The position numbers and the translations under genes are program-made. A stretch of DNA of 64,000 nt from Chrysogorgia sp. JL179-B06 (lineage: Eukaryota > Cnidaria > Anthozoa > Scleralcyonacea > Chrysogorgiidae), in NCBI GenBank assembly GCA_035772405.1, contig JAYKKM010000439.1, positions 9,107,001-9,171,000 of the forward strand, in the 5' to 3' direction. Of this stretch, positions 34,683-46,759 are shown piece by piece. Positions within the stretch are counted from its first letter, which is position 1; every line of letters starts with the position of its first letter. The notes below the pieces were generated by a model, which was not told the origin of the DNA, did not search any database, and was given only the letters and a program-made list of their open reading frames with translations.

Positions 34683-35624
34683 TTAATTATTACATTAACC
34701 CAAATTTATTCTTGGCATAAAGTTTAACGACGTGGAAAATATAAATGACTGCACCATTTTGATTTTACCAAAGCTCAATATCTGTCGGTGGTCGGTCCAA
34801 CGAACAAAAATACGAACATGTTTTCAAATCTAAATACACTTTCAAATGCACAGAAAACCTTTAATTTTTCGAGTATTTTCCAATGTAAATGCAAAGGAAT
34901 TTTAAGAAAAGCTTTCCTAAATCAAAATTCATACCCACGAACTACACCAAAATAAATCTGGACCACCGCTGCGGCCAGCTCATCTCCATAAATATCTTGT
35001 CAACCTTGCTATATGAATTAACGATTTTGCCTTTAAAATTTAAATATTCACATGTAGTCACACTCTGACTCGTTAACCACTCTGAATGCGCGATCTTCCT
35101 CCCGTTATTCCGAAAAATAACAAGGAACGGTCATCAATGATTACTAATTTATCACCATAAAGGCAACATTAGCAATCTGCTTCCCGCTCAAAAGAAAGCA
35201 CTACGACTCATCATCGTGGTTGCGAATGTAGTCTTCGTTAGAGAACAAAGACGGGACACATACTATAGAAATGATCCTAAAAAGTACGGTCTTACTTCCA
35301 TTTTCACATGAGAACCTTTAAACTGAATATCATCAAGTCCCGAATGTGGGATAAGGAAATCTCGAACTCGAACGGATAAATATCAAATTATTCAAATTTG
35401 ATCGCTTTTATGTTTCGGCAACATCGAATAGATTTTTTTAGAAACATATATAAACCTTCATCGAATGCCGGCACATATGCTCACCAATGAATTGCGCATG
35501 TGCATAAGTACACCGGCGTAAAACCATAGGTTGCCCAAATGAGTAGTTATCTTATTTTATAATTTATATTTCATTCTTTTTTATTTTTATTTTATTTATT
35601 TATTTTTATTTCATTCTTTTTTAT

Positions 35625-36405
35625 TGTTTTTTCTCGACATTAATGAACTCTTTACAAATCCTAGAAAATAATGCTGCTGAACTCGCAGTTTCTGCTCTAC
35701 CATTCTCCTCCTCAACTGAAGCCTTACAACAATTAACTGGACACCTCTGAGAATCAGACGACAGAAACATCGCTGTATTTTTATATTTAAATGTATTAAC
35801 GGTTTAATAGATCTTGACTTTGAACTAATTAGAAATAATAACATTCATAAATATTTTACAAGGACCAACAACAACCTACATCTACCTAAAGTCAACACAA
35901 ACTGGGGAAAACAAAAACTGATTTAACACGCATCAATGGATTTTAATAACTAGAACAATAAAACAAGAAGCACAAACTCGCTAACAATATTTAAAAATGA
36001 ACTGAAAAACACCAATTTAATTAGCTTCAAAGTGAATGTGAGAGCCATTGCACAGTTTATAATAGTAATGTAATGTGATGTAATGTAATGTTACGTGACT
36101 TAATGTAATGTAATGTAATGTTACGTGACTTAATATAATGTTACGTGACTTAATGTAATGTAATATAATGTAAATGTAATTGTCATTGTCATTGTAATGT
36201 AATGTAATGTTACGTGACTTAATATAATGTTACGTGGCTTAATATAATGTTACGTGACTTAATATAATGTATTGTAATTGTCATTGTCATTATCATTGTT
36301 ATTGTAACTGTAATGTAATGTAATATAATCTTGTGAAGTATTACAGGACCCAACTGAAAAACACTTCGGTGACGTGGCTATCCTGAATAAATATTATTAT
36401 TATTC
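35625..36405 (+). mobile_element. LINE 3' end, copy 6 (complete tail)
   Basis: RT C-terminal pieces, TAATG/TTACGTGAC repeats and the GTGACGTGGCTATCCTGAATAAATATT tail are all present, as at 7735 and 17500. Confidence 0.75.
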
Positions 36406-37524
36406 TTTACCGGGGGGTAATCACGAATTTCAATCGCTAAACCTCTCCCCACTGGTCAGTGGAGTGACTTTAATTTTTAGGGGAAAAATATATAAATTGC
36501 AGACTTAAAAAAAAATGAGCCACCACACAAATACCTTCTTCTGGTAATTACGTACAATTTGCATATAACTCACCTCAAGCTTTAGGCAAAGTAATGTGGG
36601 TAACTATTACAGCAAGATACTGTACTCGTTCCTTTCAATGCTTTCTCCACTTCCACCACAGCCCATTCAACGCAGTCGATTTTGTGAAAAAATTCTACTT
36701 TGGAAGAGTTTTAGATACCACCATCGATTTTGTTGAATTCAAGTTTCTGCATAGCATTGGAGCAACAGAAGGGATGATGTTGAGAAAGTTTACATTTCAA
36801 ATTATTTTTCTGAAACTCTTTAAAACCATTAGAAGCAAACACGCTGAGCAACGAAGGTTTAAGGCATAATCACATGCACTAATAGTGAAAACTCTTTAAA
36901 CGAAGCTGCAAACAAGATTCTATATGGCCAATTGTTTGTATGACAAATGTTTACTACTATAGGTGTTATAACTGCATGAATGAACACATAGTTGTTTGTA
37001 CTTTGGCTTAATTATTTTATTAGGCCTTTTCGCATCTTTTTTTAAAAGTTTCAACAAATTTTAAGCGTTTCAGCTCAAGTCCTGAATGTAATATCCGTGA
37101 CGTAACGTCCGTGACTAACTGTTGTAGTTATTTCTAAAATATTACAGTTCATCAGACTTTGGTTTCCATCAAAGTGGTTCCATTGGATATATATCTGTAC
37201 AGTATAATTGTTTTGATAATCTATCAAATAATTATTTAAGAAGAGAAACATTTCTAACCAAATGTCATTTGTTACGTAACGTCCGTGACAAAACTTCTCA
37301 TTCCTGGTACTATTCTCAGAAATTATTTTGAATAAAGTTTACACTGAGATATATAGAGACTCTAATGAGGATTATTTCTAATATAAGTGCTTGGAGTTAT
37401 GAAAAATTCTCAAGTTTGATTTCAGGAAGTTTAAAATGTGTATCACACATGTTGTATCGTGAAAAACTACGGTAACATGAACTTTGGGGACTGATCCCAA
37501 TCACTGCACCATTGTGTATAAAGA

Positions 37525-37665
37525 ATAGAAACCTCGCTTCGCTCGGGATAAATTTATCTTTACAAACTGAGATTATTCTGAGTGACTGGAAACAATGCAA
37601 ATCTTTCCCATCTTTAAATCAGGAAACCGTAGTGACAAAAATAATTACCGCCATCTTAGCCTCAA
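37525..37665 (+). mobile_element. LINE RT start fragment, copy 3
   Basis: INLSLQTEIILSDWKQCKSF and the FPIFKSGNRSDKNNYR frame, again interrupted by the hAT MITE (37666-37819). Confidence 0.65.
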
Positions 37666-37819
37666 TCAGTGGCGAAGCTGGGCCTATAGTAACTGGTCAT
37701 GCTATGCTAATTTATAACATCTGCATATTTTGAAAACAATGTATTTCTAAAGATCTGTATATGTAAATCGTTTCAAAATTTGCATAGAATGACCAGTTGC
37801 TACGGCTAACTTCGCTACT
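37666..37819. mobile_element. hAT-type MITE, copy 3
   Basis: CAGTGGCGAAGCTGGGCC and GCTACTT ends between GCCTCAAT repeats. Confidence 0.8.
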
Positions 37820-38263
37820 TGCCTCAATTAATAGCGTTTATAATAAAATGAAATGTTCTCCAAATTTCAAGCAGGCTTTCGAAAACAGCACTCAATAGAG
37901 ATAGCAATAGCTAGAAGTGTACTTAACTTACCAAATTGTGGAACATATGGATAATAAGCGAATGTATAGAACGGTGTTTATTGGCCTAAAGAAGACGTCA
38001 TAAATGTTTGTTACATAAATTGTAATATGAAGTGAGAGATAATGCACTGATCTAAATGTTTGTTTCATAAATTGGAACATTATTGAGTGAGAGGTAATGC
38101 AATGTTCTAGTTTGAAGGTACATTACTATCTCAAACTCATTAATAATTCATGAGCCTAAAACAAGGAATCAGTACCGAGACGGTATCGGAGAAAGAAATT
38201 ACATAAATTAAGTCAACTTTCACCTCCATTTTCTCTTAAAATACTGATTTGTTTGAGATATAA

Positions 38264-38404
38264 TATGAAACACTCGGAAGAGTGTTTCATCAGAATATCC
38301 AAAAACCTCGAAGTTTGTTAAAAAACCTCGGTTTCGCCTCGGTTTTCAACAAACGTCTCGGTGTTTGGATATACTGATGAAACACTCTTCCTCGTGTTTC
38401 ATAT
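38264..38404. mobile_element. Palindromic MITE (ATGAAACAC), best-preserved copy
   Basis: Arms ATATGAAACACTCGGAAGAG and the inverted CTCTTCCTCGTGTTTCATAT flank a CCTCGG/CCGAGG core. This copy has the longest perfect arms. Confidence 0.85.
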
Positions 38405-38449
38405 ATTACAAGTATTCAAAAAGTAAAGTATGACGACAAATTATTTAAT

Positions 38450-38725
38450 AGTTTGGATGTGGAATATAGTGTCCCCCAAGGTTCCCTATGTTTTGTTCTC
38501 TATATGAATGATCTACCAAAATGTGTAACAAATTGTAATATAAACATGCATCATGTATGCATGATCTAGTTTGCAGCCAAGTCATGATCTAGTTTGCAGC
38601 CAAGTCAGCAACAGAAATAGAAATAACATTACAAAATGAAAAAATACTACATGTAAATAGGATATCGGATTGGATGAAGGAAAACAGGCTGATTGTAAAT
38701 CATACAGAAACATATATAGTTTATT
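38450..38725 (+). mobile_element. LINE RT middle fragment, copy 3
   Basis: GVPQGS-equivalent region (here SVPQGSLCFVLY), NDLPKC, SATEIEITLQNE and ISDWMKENRLIVNH on plus, cut by the MITE at 38728. Confidence 0.7.
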
Positions 38726-38727
38726 TG

Positions 38728-38839
38728 TTCTAAGGATTTATGGTGAAAGAAAATTTCGAGTGTTCGAAAAATGTATATTTAATTTATTAAGTGTATATTT
38801 CCAACACACGATATTTTCCTTCACCATAAATCCTTAGAA
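38728..38839. mobile_element. 112-bp palindromic MITE (TTCTAAGGATTTATGG), copy 2
   Basis: Same inverted arms as 20589-20700. Confidence 0.85.
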
Positions 38840-39034
38840 CATACAGTTTAATCGAGTGAAATGCCAAATATTACTTGTGATATACCCAATTCTTCTCCCG
38901 CCATTACCACCTTATATATACAGAACTCGTGACTTCGCGGGTTGAATTCCAACTGGAAGGCCTTGATGTTGCATTTTTTTGCAACTGCAGTCCCGGTTTG
39001 GTCTTAAAATATATATTTCGTACAGTTTAATCGA

Positions 39035-39232
39035 GTGAAATGCCAAATATTACTTGACGTTATATATTTAATTTGTATGGGCTTAGATTTTACAATATCA
39101 ACAGACACACATAGCCTCCTTTGCACTAATGCAACATCGAGCTATTGTTCATCGTCGTTAATTCTTGAGACCTCAGCAGACGTCGAGAAGAATCCTGGTC
39201 CTCTTCGATTCGGCGATGAACAATTATCATGA
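39035..39232 (+). mobile_element. LINE 5' ORF fragment with 2A peptide (copy 3)
   Basis: An open frame of 65 codons from ATG: a moderately hydrophobic N-terminus, CSSSLILE, then TSADVEKNPGP (2A core at 39179-39202), LRFGDEQLS and a stop. This is the longest intact 2A reading frame in the window, though truncated right after the 2A. Confidence 0.8.
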
Positions 39233-39313
39233 CATTAAGAGAGAGCTTCTTATTGCAGCCATTTTGATGTTGGCTTACAGTACATCTCTTCACCACAGCT
39301 CAACGCTGTCGGT

Positions 39314-39421
39314 CCAACGAACAAAAGTACAAGCCATTGGAGGCAAGTGACCACATTGGCACGAGCACAACTGAAACCTGAAACAGCTGATATGCTAATG
39401 TTCCTGGCAGAGAACTTGTAA
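39314..39421 (+). pseudogene. hAT transposase C-terminal remnant (copy 3)
   Basis: The plus frame reads WRQVTTLARAQLKPETADML then MFLAENL and a stop, matching the hAT C-terminal end. No upstream transposase is present. Confidence 0.6.
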
Positions 39422-39680
39422 GATATCAGAATGTTTCTTTTTTAATAACTTTGTTGTAAATAATTGTGTTGTAGATCTATAAAATCTAACATAAATATAT
39501 CGTATTTAAATTGTTTATGACATAAAAAACTCATGAAGTCTTGCGTGAGTTGCGTATTTTCTAGCTGTAGTTTGTAATAGGTAAAAAAATCGGGATTTAG
39601 TTTACCGTAACCGCCTCACCCTAACCTTTTATTTTTCAAAAAACCTTTTATTTTACAAGTATTTTCCAATGTAAATGCAA

Positions 39681-39835
39681 AGGAATTTTAAGAAAATCTA
39701 TCCCAGAAATGTTAAGAAAATCTATCCCAGAAATTTTAAGAAAATGTATCCCAGAAATTTAAAGAAAATGTATCCCAGAAATTTTAAGAAAATGTATTCT
39801 AGAAATTTAAAAAAAATGCATCCTAGAAATTGCTA
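39681..39835 (+). repeat. 24-bp minisatellite, ~6 copies
   Basis: Same unit as 11621-11780 and 21531-21935. Confidence 0.9.
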
Positions 39836-40844
39836 GAAATGCCATTTAAAGTTTTCGTAAATCAAAATTTTCGTGGAGGACGTACCCTAAGTCCGCATAG
39901 ACATATCACAGCTGAGCCTCGAACTACACCACACTGAATTTTCGCCTGCTCATCCCCATAGATATCCTCCTTGCTATTCGTTTTTCGTAACCACTAACCA
40001 CTCTGAATGCGCGATCTTCCTCCCGTTATTCCGAAGAATAACAAGGAACGGTCATCAATAATTACTAATTTATCACCATAAAGGCGACATTAGCAATCTG
40101 CTTCCCGCTCAAAAGAAAGCACTACGACTCATCATCGTGGTTGCGAATGTAGTCTTCGTTTGAGAACAAAGACGGGACACATACTATAGAAATGATCCTA
40201 AAAAGTACGGTCTTACTTTCCATTTTCACATGAGAACCTTTAAACTGAATATCATCAAGTCCCGAATGTGGGATAAGGAAATCTGATAGAAACGTTCTCG
40301 AACTCGAACGGATACATATAAAATTATTCAAATTTGATTCGCTTTTATGTTTCGGCAACATCGAATACATTTTTTTAGAAATATAGAAACCTTTATCGAA
40401 TGCCGGCACATATGCTCACCAATGAATTGCGCATATGCACAAGTACAGCGGCCGTAAAACCATAAGTTGCCCAAATGAGTAGTTCTCTAATTTTATAATT
40501 AATATTTCATTCTTTTTTATTTTTATTTCATTCTTTACCGGGGAGTAATCAAGGATTTCAATCCCTAATCCTCTCCCCACTGGTCAGTGGCGTGACTATA
40601 ATTATTAGGCAAGCAACATTAATTATGATCAGACAGTTTGACAACTTTAAACTGTTACTGTCCATGACCCCGATTCGACACTTCAATCAGTTTATCAAGG
40701 GTGATCGTTGTAACGTTATGATCCCTATTTATAACAAAATGCAAATAAGGCTTTAGTAGACCGTCATCACGATTCAATGGGGCGTGGATGCTATTAATAT
40801 GCTAAGCTTCCAGACAACGTCTCTGACGGTACCAGCGGATTTGG

Positions 40845-41683
40845 AATTGAGGGTAGTACAAACCCTTTCATTTTAACAACAGAAGTATTTGGTCATTCGA
40901 TAGCAGATTTCCTTATGGCATTGGGAAAGAAAGCAGGATCTGTCTCGATGAAAAATTTTGGAAGATCAACAGTGGACTTGAGCAATTTATTAAAATCTCT
41001 TACAATTTTAAGGACATCATCTGGACCAACTTTTTCGAATGGAATTTCCCGAGGCCATGTCAGCGTGGGTCGACGACATTCCGTCTTGAAAGGCTGCAGA
41101 TAGACTTTCATTTCTTCAAGTTCCAACTGTGTATGCTATTCGACGGTAGCATTGTTTCTACGAAAAAGTTATTTTTCAAAGCTATATCTTCACCAACGTC
41201 CGATTTTATCCAGTTTCTCATATCGACGTCAATCTATGGCCAGTCCTCCCATGTTGGGTATCCACAACGCTTTCCATATGCACCAGTGCCTTGATGACCC
41301 ATCCATGCACCATTCAAGTAATACCAGTGAAATTCCAACGCTGACCCCCAATCGTGGCACACAATTCACCACCTTCTCTGGTAGATCTATCAACATTAAC
41401 CAAACAGAGAAGTAGTTGCAATGGTGTACGAACCTGTAAGACTTGTCACCGATTTGCCTGATTCGCCCATTTCAATCAGATCGAGCGCAAGGCAGCGTGC
41501 CTGTGCTTGCACATGAGGAATAATATTCCGGATAAGAGGATGTTGCATATCCATGCAAAAATCTAGCGTCTCGTTCGAATTCTTTTCTGAATCGAAGTAA
41601 CTCATGTAGGAATCGAGAACTTTTATTTTCTTGCATCGTTCGAACCACTGCGGTCCCGTAATCACATTTCGCTTCGGGTTCAT
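40845..41683 (-). pseudogene. Luciferase/haloalkane-dehalogenase-like pseudogene, copy 5 (collinear)
   Basis: Collinear on minus like copies 3-4: NVITGPQWFERCKK, VLDSYMSYFDSE, IRNIIPHVQAQARCLALDL, GESGKS, LEPEE-region (here LELEEMKVYLQPF), RRPTLTWPREIPF and DLPKFFIETDP. It shares the TGA and Tyr changes. An extra A near 40861 shifts the frame at the KGL motif. Confidence 0.88.
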
Positions 41684-41840
41684 GTGCACATGATTAGTTT
41701 ACCAAAAATGGAAGTATACCTTTGTTGTACTTGGCATTCTTTTAGAGATATAAGATTGATATCTGTTGGAATGCAAGCATATACGTTAAAGCTAAGAGTT
41801 GGCTGGTTTATATCAGAATTTGTTCATATCAGAAGTTTAA

Positions 41841-43327
41841 AGTGCACCTAACACCAAAAGTGATAATGCTATGTTTCAAAGGGCACTTAAAATGATGAAG
41901 ATTGGATGGCGCTAACAGTTCTCGGATATCTATTTTCGTTTTTGAGGTATTCAGTTATATGTCATGGTATGTTAATGAGGCAGAGGATGACGTCAAAGCA
42001 GGCAAACAACATTATGGCAATTCTAAAATTTGTGTATATCTAATTCAAAGTTATCTAACGAAATTTCGTGAAACTTTGCACGTGGATACATGCTACCAAA
42101 CTAAAGAACATGGTTCAAGTTATTTTGTCACCATAGTAACAGATTAACTTCCAAACCTCTCCGTTCCAATACAGAAGTTTTCATTTTCTGCCATTGCAAG
42201 TAACGTCCTCGATTTCAAACTTGGGTATTGCATTGGAAAAGTTATTGAAAAAGTTATTGAAAACTGCCAACCTGAACATGTGCTGCACATGAGAGAAAAC
42301 AAATTATTTTGTCTTAGAAACTAGGAGGTCTGGAAACTAATCTATTTATACAAAGCAAGGATGCAAAATAATTAATACAAGTTAAAAATAAAAAACAAAC
42401 AAAAAATGGAGCAGTCTTGAACATGGTTGAAGGTATGGTCAACCGGACATATGTCCCATGTGAAGACCAACTTGACAAAAATTACGGAATAGACAAAAAT
42501 TAAAGACAAGGACTAATACACTAGTTACATATGATAGGACAGATTAAGAACAGCAGCTTAAATTATAAGAACTGCACTTAGAGCAGTACATTTTCCAAGT
42601 GCGCATTCTGTTTACATCGAAAGAAGAGTCTAATTGAGAAGAGTAGTATATATAAAGTTGGTGCTTAAAAGAGAAAACAGGACGTACTATTACGGATGAT
42701 CGGAGATAGATTGTTCGAGAGAAAGACAATTCGATTAAAAAAGGAGTTCTTAAAAAGAGAAGTCCTGCAAGGATTGGCTTGAAGCAAATTGTCCTTGCTA
42801 GAACGGGTGCGAGACGAGAGGTGAGAAGAAAAGTTAACAAAAGAGGAGATGTCTGGATCGTAGAGGCCTTGTCTACATACAAGGCCTTGTCTAAATACTT
42901 TATTTCAAGCCAGTACGATATAGGTAATAAGTTGAGCTTCTTGAGACGCTCAGGAATGGATAAGACAACTCGTAGTCTTTAAGTATAAATTTGGTAGCTT
43001 GTCTTTGAACACCCTTTGATTAGAAACACTCTTGATTGGTTCGTTGTTGAGGTACTGTAATAGGAATGTGTTGGAGGGTTGAGTTTGCGAGATACTCTGA
43101 GCAGGAGCGTCTTTGACAGATTAAATTTCAGTTGCCAAGACAGCGACCAGTTGCACATAGAGTCGAGATCAAGCTGGAGCATATGGATCATCTGGATCAT
43201 CTATTAGTATATATGCAGGTGATAACATAACCTGAATCATGTTCTTTAGTTTGGTAGTATACATCCACGTGCAAAGTTTCAAGAAATTTCATTGGATAAC
43301 TTTGAAGATATACACGAATTTTAGAAT
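41841..43327. mobile_element. TTAA-flanked inverted-end element, copy 5 (right end truncated)
   Basis: The left TTAA and AGTGCACCT end are present (41837 on). The right inverted end stops at GAATTTTAGAATTAC, and the outer ~180 bp including the GGTGCACT terminus are deleted. The same junction (TTACTTTCC) occurs near 25396 and 30897. Confidence 0.6.
42544..43205 (-). mobile_element. LINE RT C-terminal fragment, copy 5
   Basis: Minus frames LQLDLDSMCNWSLSWQLKFN (43200 on) and the C-terminal FKHQLYIYYSSQLDSSF region with Cys-rich tail (to 42544). Confidence 0.75.
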
Positions 43328-44164
43328 TACTTTCCTAAATCAAAATTCATACCCACGAACTACACCAAAACAAATCTGGATCCACCGCTGCTGCCAGCTC
43401 GTCTCCATAAATATCTTGTCAATCCTTGCTATATGAATTAACAATTTTTCCTTTAAAATTTAAATATTTACATGTAGTCACAATCGTAAATCAAAATTTT
43501 CGTGGAGGACATACCCTAAGTCTGCATAGACATATCGCAGCTGAGCCTCGAACTACACCACACTGAATTGCCCCCTGCTCATCCCCATAGATATCCTCCT
43601 TGCTATTCGTTTTTCGTAACCACTCTGAATGCGCGATCTTCCTCCCGTTATTCCGAAGAATAACAAGGAACGGTCATCAATGATTAGTATGATTACTAAT
43701 TTATCACCATAAAGGTGACATTAGCAATCTGCTTCCCGCTCAAAAGAAAGCACTACGACTCATCATCGTGGTTGCGAATGTAGTCTTCGTTAGAGAACAA
43801 AGACGGGACACATACTATAGAAATGATCCTAAAAAGTACGGTCTTACTTTCCATTTTCACATGAGAACCTTTAAACTGAATATCATCAAGTCCCGAATGT
43901 GGGATAAGGAAATCTGATAGAAACGTACTCGAACTCGAACGGATACATATCAAATTATTCAAATGTGATCGCTTTTATGTTTGGGCAACATCGAATACAT
44001 TTTTTTAGAAACATAGAAACCTTTATCGAATGCCGGCACATATGCTCACCAATGAATTGCGCATGTGCATAAGTACAGCGGCGTAAAACCATAGGTTGCC
44101 CAAATGAGTAGTTATCTTATTTTATAATTTATATTTCATTCTTTTTTATTTTAATTTGATTCTT

Positions 44165-44410
44165 TACCGGGGGGTGATCAAGGATTTCAATCCCTAACCC
44201 TCGTCCCACTGGTTAGTGGAGTGACTATAATTTTTAGGCAAGCATGAACATTCATTATGATCAGACAGTTTGACGCACTCTGGCGAAAAAAGTTTTTGAA
44301 CGTAACTTTAAAAGTTACTGTCCATGACACAACGTTTCGACACTTCAATCTAGTGTCTTTATCAAGGGTGATCGTTGTAAGGTTAGGATCCCTATACAAA
44401 ATACAAATAA
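44165..44410 (-). mobile_element. Penelope-like element remnant with degenerate hammerhead-ribozyme-like core
   Basis: On minus, TTGATAA is followed by GACACT, a 7-base loop and AGTGTC (perfect 6-bp stem), then GAAACG. This resembles a hammerhead core (CUGAUGA-stem II-GAAA) with two changes in the CUGAUGA box. Such ribozymes are known in the pseudo-LTRs of Penelope-like elements. The adjacent GTCATGGACAGTAAC sequence recurs at ~50945-50980, and a more decayed version sits in array units near 3650, 13370, 26310, 31840 and 40660. No RT or GIY-YIG domain is seen. Confidence 0.4.
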
Positions 44411-44449
44411 GGCTAATTCTGGTAGTATACCGTCATCGCGATTCAAATA

Positions 44450-44755
44450 TTTGCCTGGACCCGTCCCTACCGCCTTCGAAGACCTCTTACTAGCATTTTA
44501 TGTGCTGTTTACAACCCCCCGGGTCTGCCCAAGAACAACAAGATTTATCCAGGGCTGCCAATAGCCAAGATAGGCGAAGGTGAGGTTGTGGATTTTCACG
44601 GGACCCTGTAGGATTTCCATGATATAGTTATCGTTTCGGTCCCCTTACTCGGCCCCTCAGGTCTGGATTTATCCGATTATATCACTCTGTTTACAACCAA
44701 TCGCCAGATTGTGGCGTGGTTATTCTTGGAGACTTTAATGGTTAGATATTACTAG
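44450..44755 (+). mobile_element. LINE endonuclease-domain fragment
   Basis: The plus frame near 44690-44750 reads YNQSPDCGVVILGDFNG then a stop. The (I/V)LGDFN motif is the conserved catalytic part of LINE AP-like endonucleases. The preceding ~250 bp (CRP/PPG-like) are too decayed to read confidently. Confidence 0.65.
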
Positions 44756-44759
44756 TATT

Positions 44760-45600
44760 GCCGGTTTGACTAAACAGCCACAAACCACGTAAACTTACTT
44801 AGTCAACAAGACTCAGCATTGAGATTTTTGTTATTAGGTTGCTATGGTAATAGATTCGTTCCAAGGCCACTTTGTATAGAAACAAAATGTTCTACTTTTC
44901 GTCATCATGGAAAAAGCATGTCAACTTCCTAAAACTAAATAAGTTGCTGTAAATGTGATTGAAAACAAAAAATTTATAAAGGAAGAGAGTAATCTGGAAG
45001 CTAAGCTGTTACCATAGCAATCACATTAGAACCATGACAATGTTTAGTTTTCATGATTGAAACGTTAGACTACTTACACACTATTTCGGCAGTACACCAA
45101 CCTTTTTAGATATTTCATTTGTATTTCTACACTGCCACGCAACACAACACGTTTTATGACTATATTGACTATGTGTCAATGGATTGTATTACTACAATGA
45201 TGTCATGCATAGCCTGATGTCATTTGGCGCAACAATAGGGCCTGAGAATGAAAATGTGGACGAAATAAATTAATTTTAGCTATAAATAATAGTTGGAATA
45301 TTTGGAAAGAGAGTAAAAATGAAAACTGCATTGTAAAAATTAATAGGCTTCGCATTCGGCGCCGGACGAGAGGATTACAGGGGATTACAAAGAAGAAAGT
45401 GAAAACGACTCATTGTTTCAGGTGGGTTTCAGGCGGCAAAGTAAACAAATATACAGCAGTTTTTCAAGCTTTATATACTGATATTTTATGTCACAAATGT
45501 TAAGCGACGCTGTGGAAAAATAGGCAAAAGCTTTGGCAAATCAACGCTTACACGAACGAAATCCAATAATCTCGCCGCAGCAGTTTTGTTTAATTTGTTT
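44760..45600. other. No gene recognised
   Basis: AT-rich intergenic DNA. GCTATGGTAATAGATTCGTT with the following ~80 bp loosely resembles the array segment near 5200 (GTAACAGATTAACTTCC), perhaps an old relative. Nothing else seen. Confidence 0.3.
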
Positions 45601-45977
45601 TCGTGTTTACATACACAAGACAAGACAAAACAGGGATGTTCAGCCCTAGTCTTACCCTAAGAATTAACAAACATACATAATACATTACATATATAACTAA
45701 CATATACATATTACTATATCACAGCCTGTGATACGATGTCGCTTATTATATCACTTATTACAACAAATACATTATACTAACACACACACCTCTAACAGAA
45801 TTACAGTTTAAACATATTGAGCGCCAGGTAGATATAATATCAGTATTGAATGTGCTTCTATGGCACTTTGTGTCATCTGCATAGAGGAAAATGGAGCTGC
45901 TTTCTGAATTTATAGTGGGTAGTTCATTCACATAAATCATAAATAGTAGAGGTCCTAAGATCGATCCTTGTGGTACA

Positions 45978-46045
45978 CTGGATAATAATAATAATAATAA
46001 TATTTATTCAGGAAATTACATGTCACCCTAAGGTGTTTTTGGATA
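45978..46045 (-). mobile_element. Tiny 5'-truncated LINE tail inserted in the RT gene
   Basis: On minus this ~65-bp piece ends TTTCCTGAATAAATATTATT plus ATT repeats, like the array LINE tail (8440-8472). TGGATA flanks both sides (left near 45970, right near 46041), a likely target duplication. It interrupts VPQGSILG of the host LINE. Confidence 0.7.
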
Positions 46046-46605
46046 AAACTGGGAGAGCGCTAGAAACTACACCATCAACTACAACGCTTTGAAATCGATT
46101 TGTTAGATAATTGGAGAACCAAGTGGCAAGATTTCTGCCAATACCATATAGGATCGTAATTTGTGGATCAGCAGATTGTGGTTAACACTGTCGAAGGCTT
46201 TACTGAAGTCAAGGTATACTATATCCGTTTGAAAACCTTTATCAAGTGCAGAACCAATATCGTGTAGAAAGCATATGCATAGAAGTTGCGTGACTGTTGA
46301 TCGGCCTTTCAAAAAACCATGCTGAGCACTGTTGATCTTGGATGAAACATGCGGAAGTACGTTTAGAAACACACAGCGTTCAAGAACTTTAGATACGATG
46401 CTTAAAAGAGATATAGGTCGGTAGTTGGACACGAGTTCTTTATCATTTTTTTGTGAACGGGCACAACATGAGCATGTTTCTACTGCGATGGTAAGCGTCC
46501 AAGTCTAAGGGATTTGTTGAACAAATTACATAATGAAGGAGCGATTTTGCGCATTATTTTAGTATTCTTGCCGGGATCCCGTCAGGACCATGCAGTGATC
46601 CGAGG

Positions 46606-46715
46606 CAAGAGATAGCTGAAGTGCGCATGAGCACAAGCCGAAGTGAAACCGCCTTGGTGTTGCATTTTTTCGCAACTGGTCCCGGTATAAATGTATATAT
46701 TCTTACACTCTCTAC
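46606..46715 (+). mobile_element. SINE-like insert with GTTGCATTTTTTCGCAAC hairpin
   Basis: The tail GTTGCATTTTTTCGCAAC, GGTCCCGGTATAAATGTATA matches the array segment at 10924-10990. It splits the minus-strand LINE frame between NVNIYGEKE and GPDGIPARILK. Its 5' limit is uncertain. Confidence 0.5.
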
Positions 46716-46759
46716 ATTTTCCTTCTCACCATATATATTGACATTGTTCAATAAAACAT

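Larger units (their letters stand above)
3383..44165. repeat. Higher-order tandem array, ~9.7-kb and ~5.5-kb composite units
   Basis: Large blocks recur in the same order. A ~480-bp core (starting CACTCTGAATGCGCGATC) occurs at about 7159, 11937, 16928, 22097, 24031, 25645, 29549, 31172, 35078, 40008 and 43621. A truncated copy begins at 3383. Luciferase-like pseudogenes recur at ~3.85, 13.56, 26.5, 32.05 and 40.85 kb. The step from first to second is ~9.71 kb and from third to fourth 5,527 bp. Copies differ by scattered substitutions and small indels, so amplification is fairly recent but not brand-new. Short units arise where (TCATTG)n of the plus-strand LINE is fused to GATCATCTGGATCATCT of the inverted-repeat element. 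Confidence 0.9.

Noticed and set aside
3383..44165. CRISPR-like or bacterial repeat array
   Set aside because: Repeat units are hundreds to thousands of bases long with transposon content, and the flanking gene has introns. No short regular repeat-spacer pattern.
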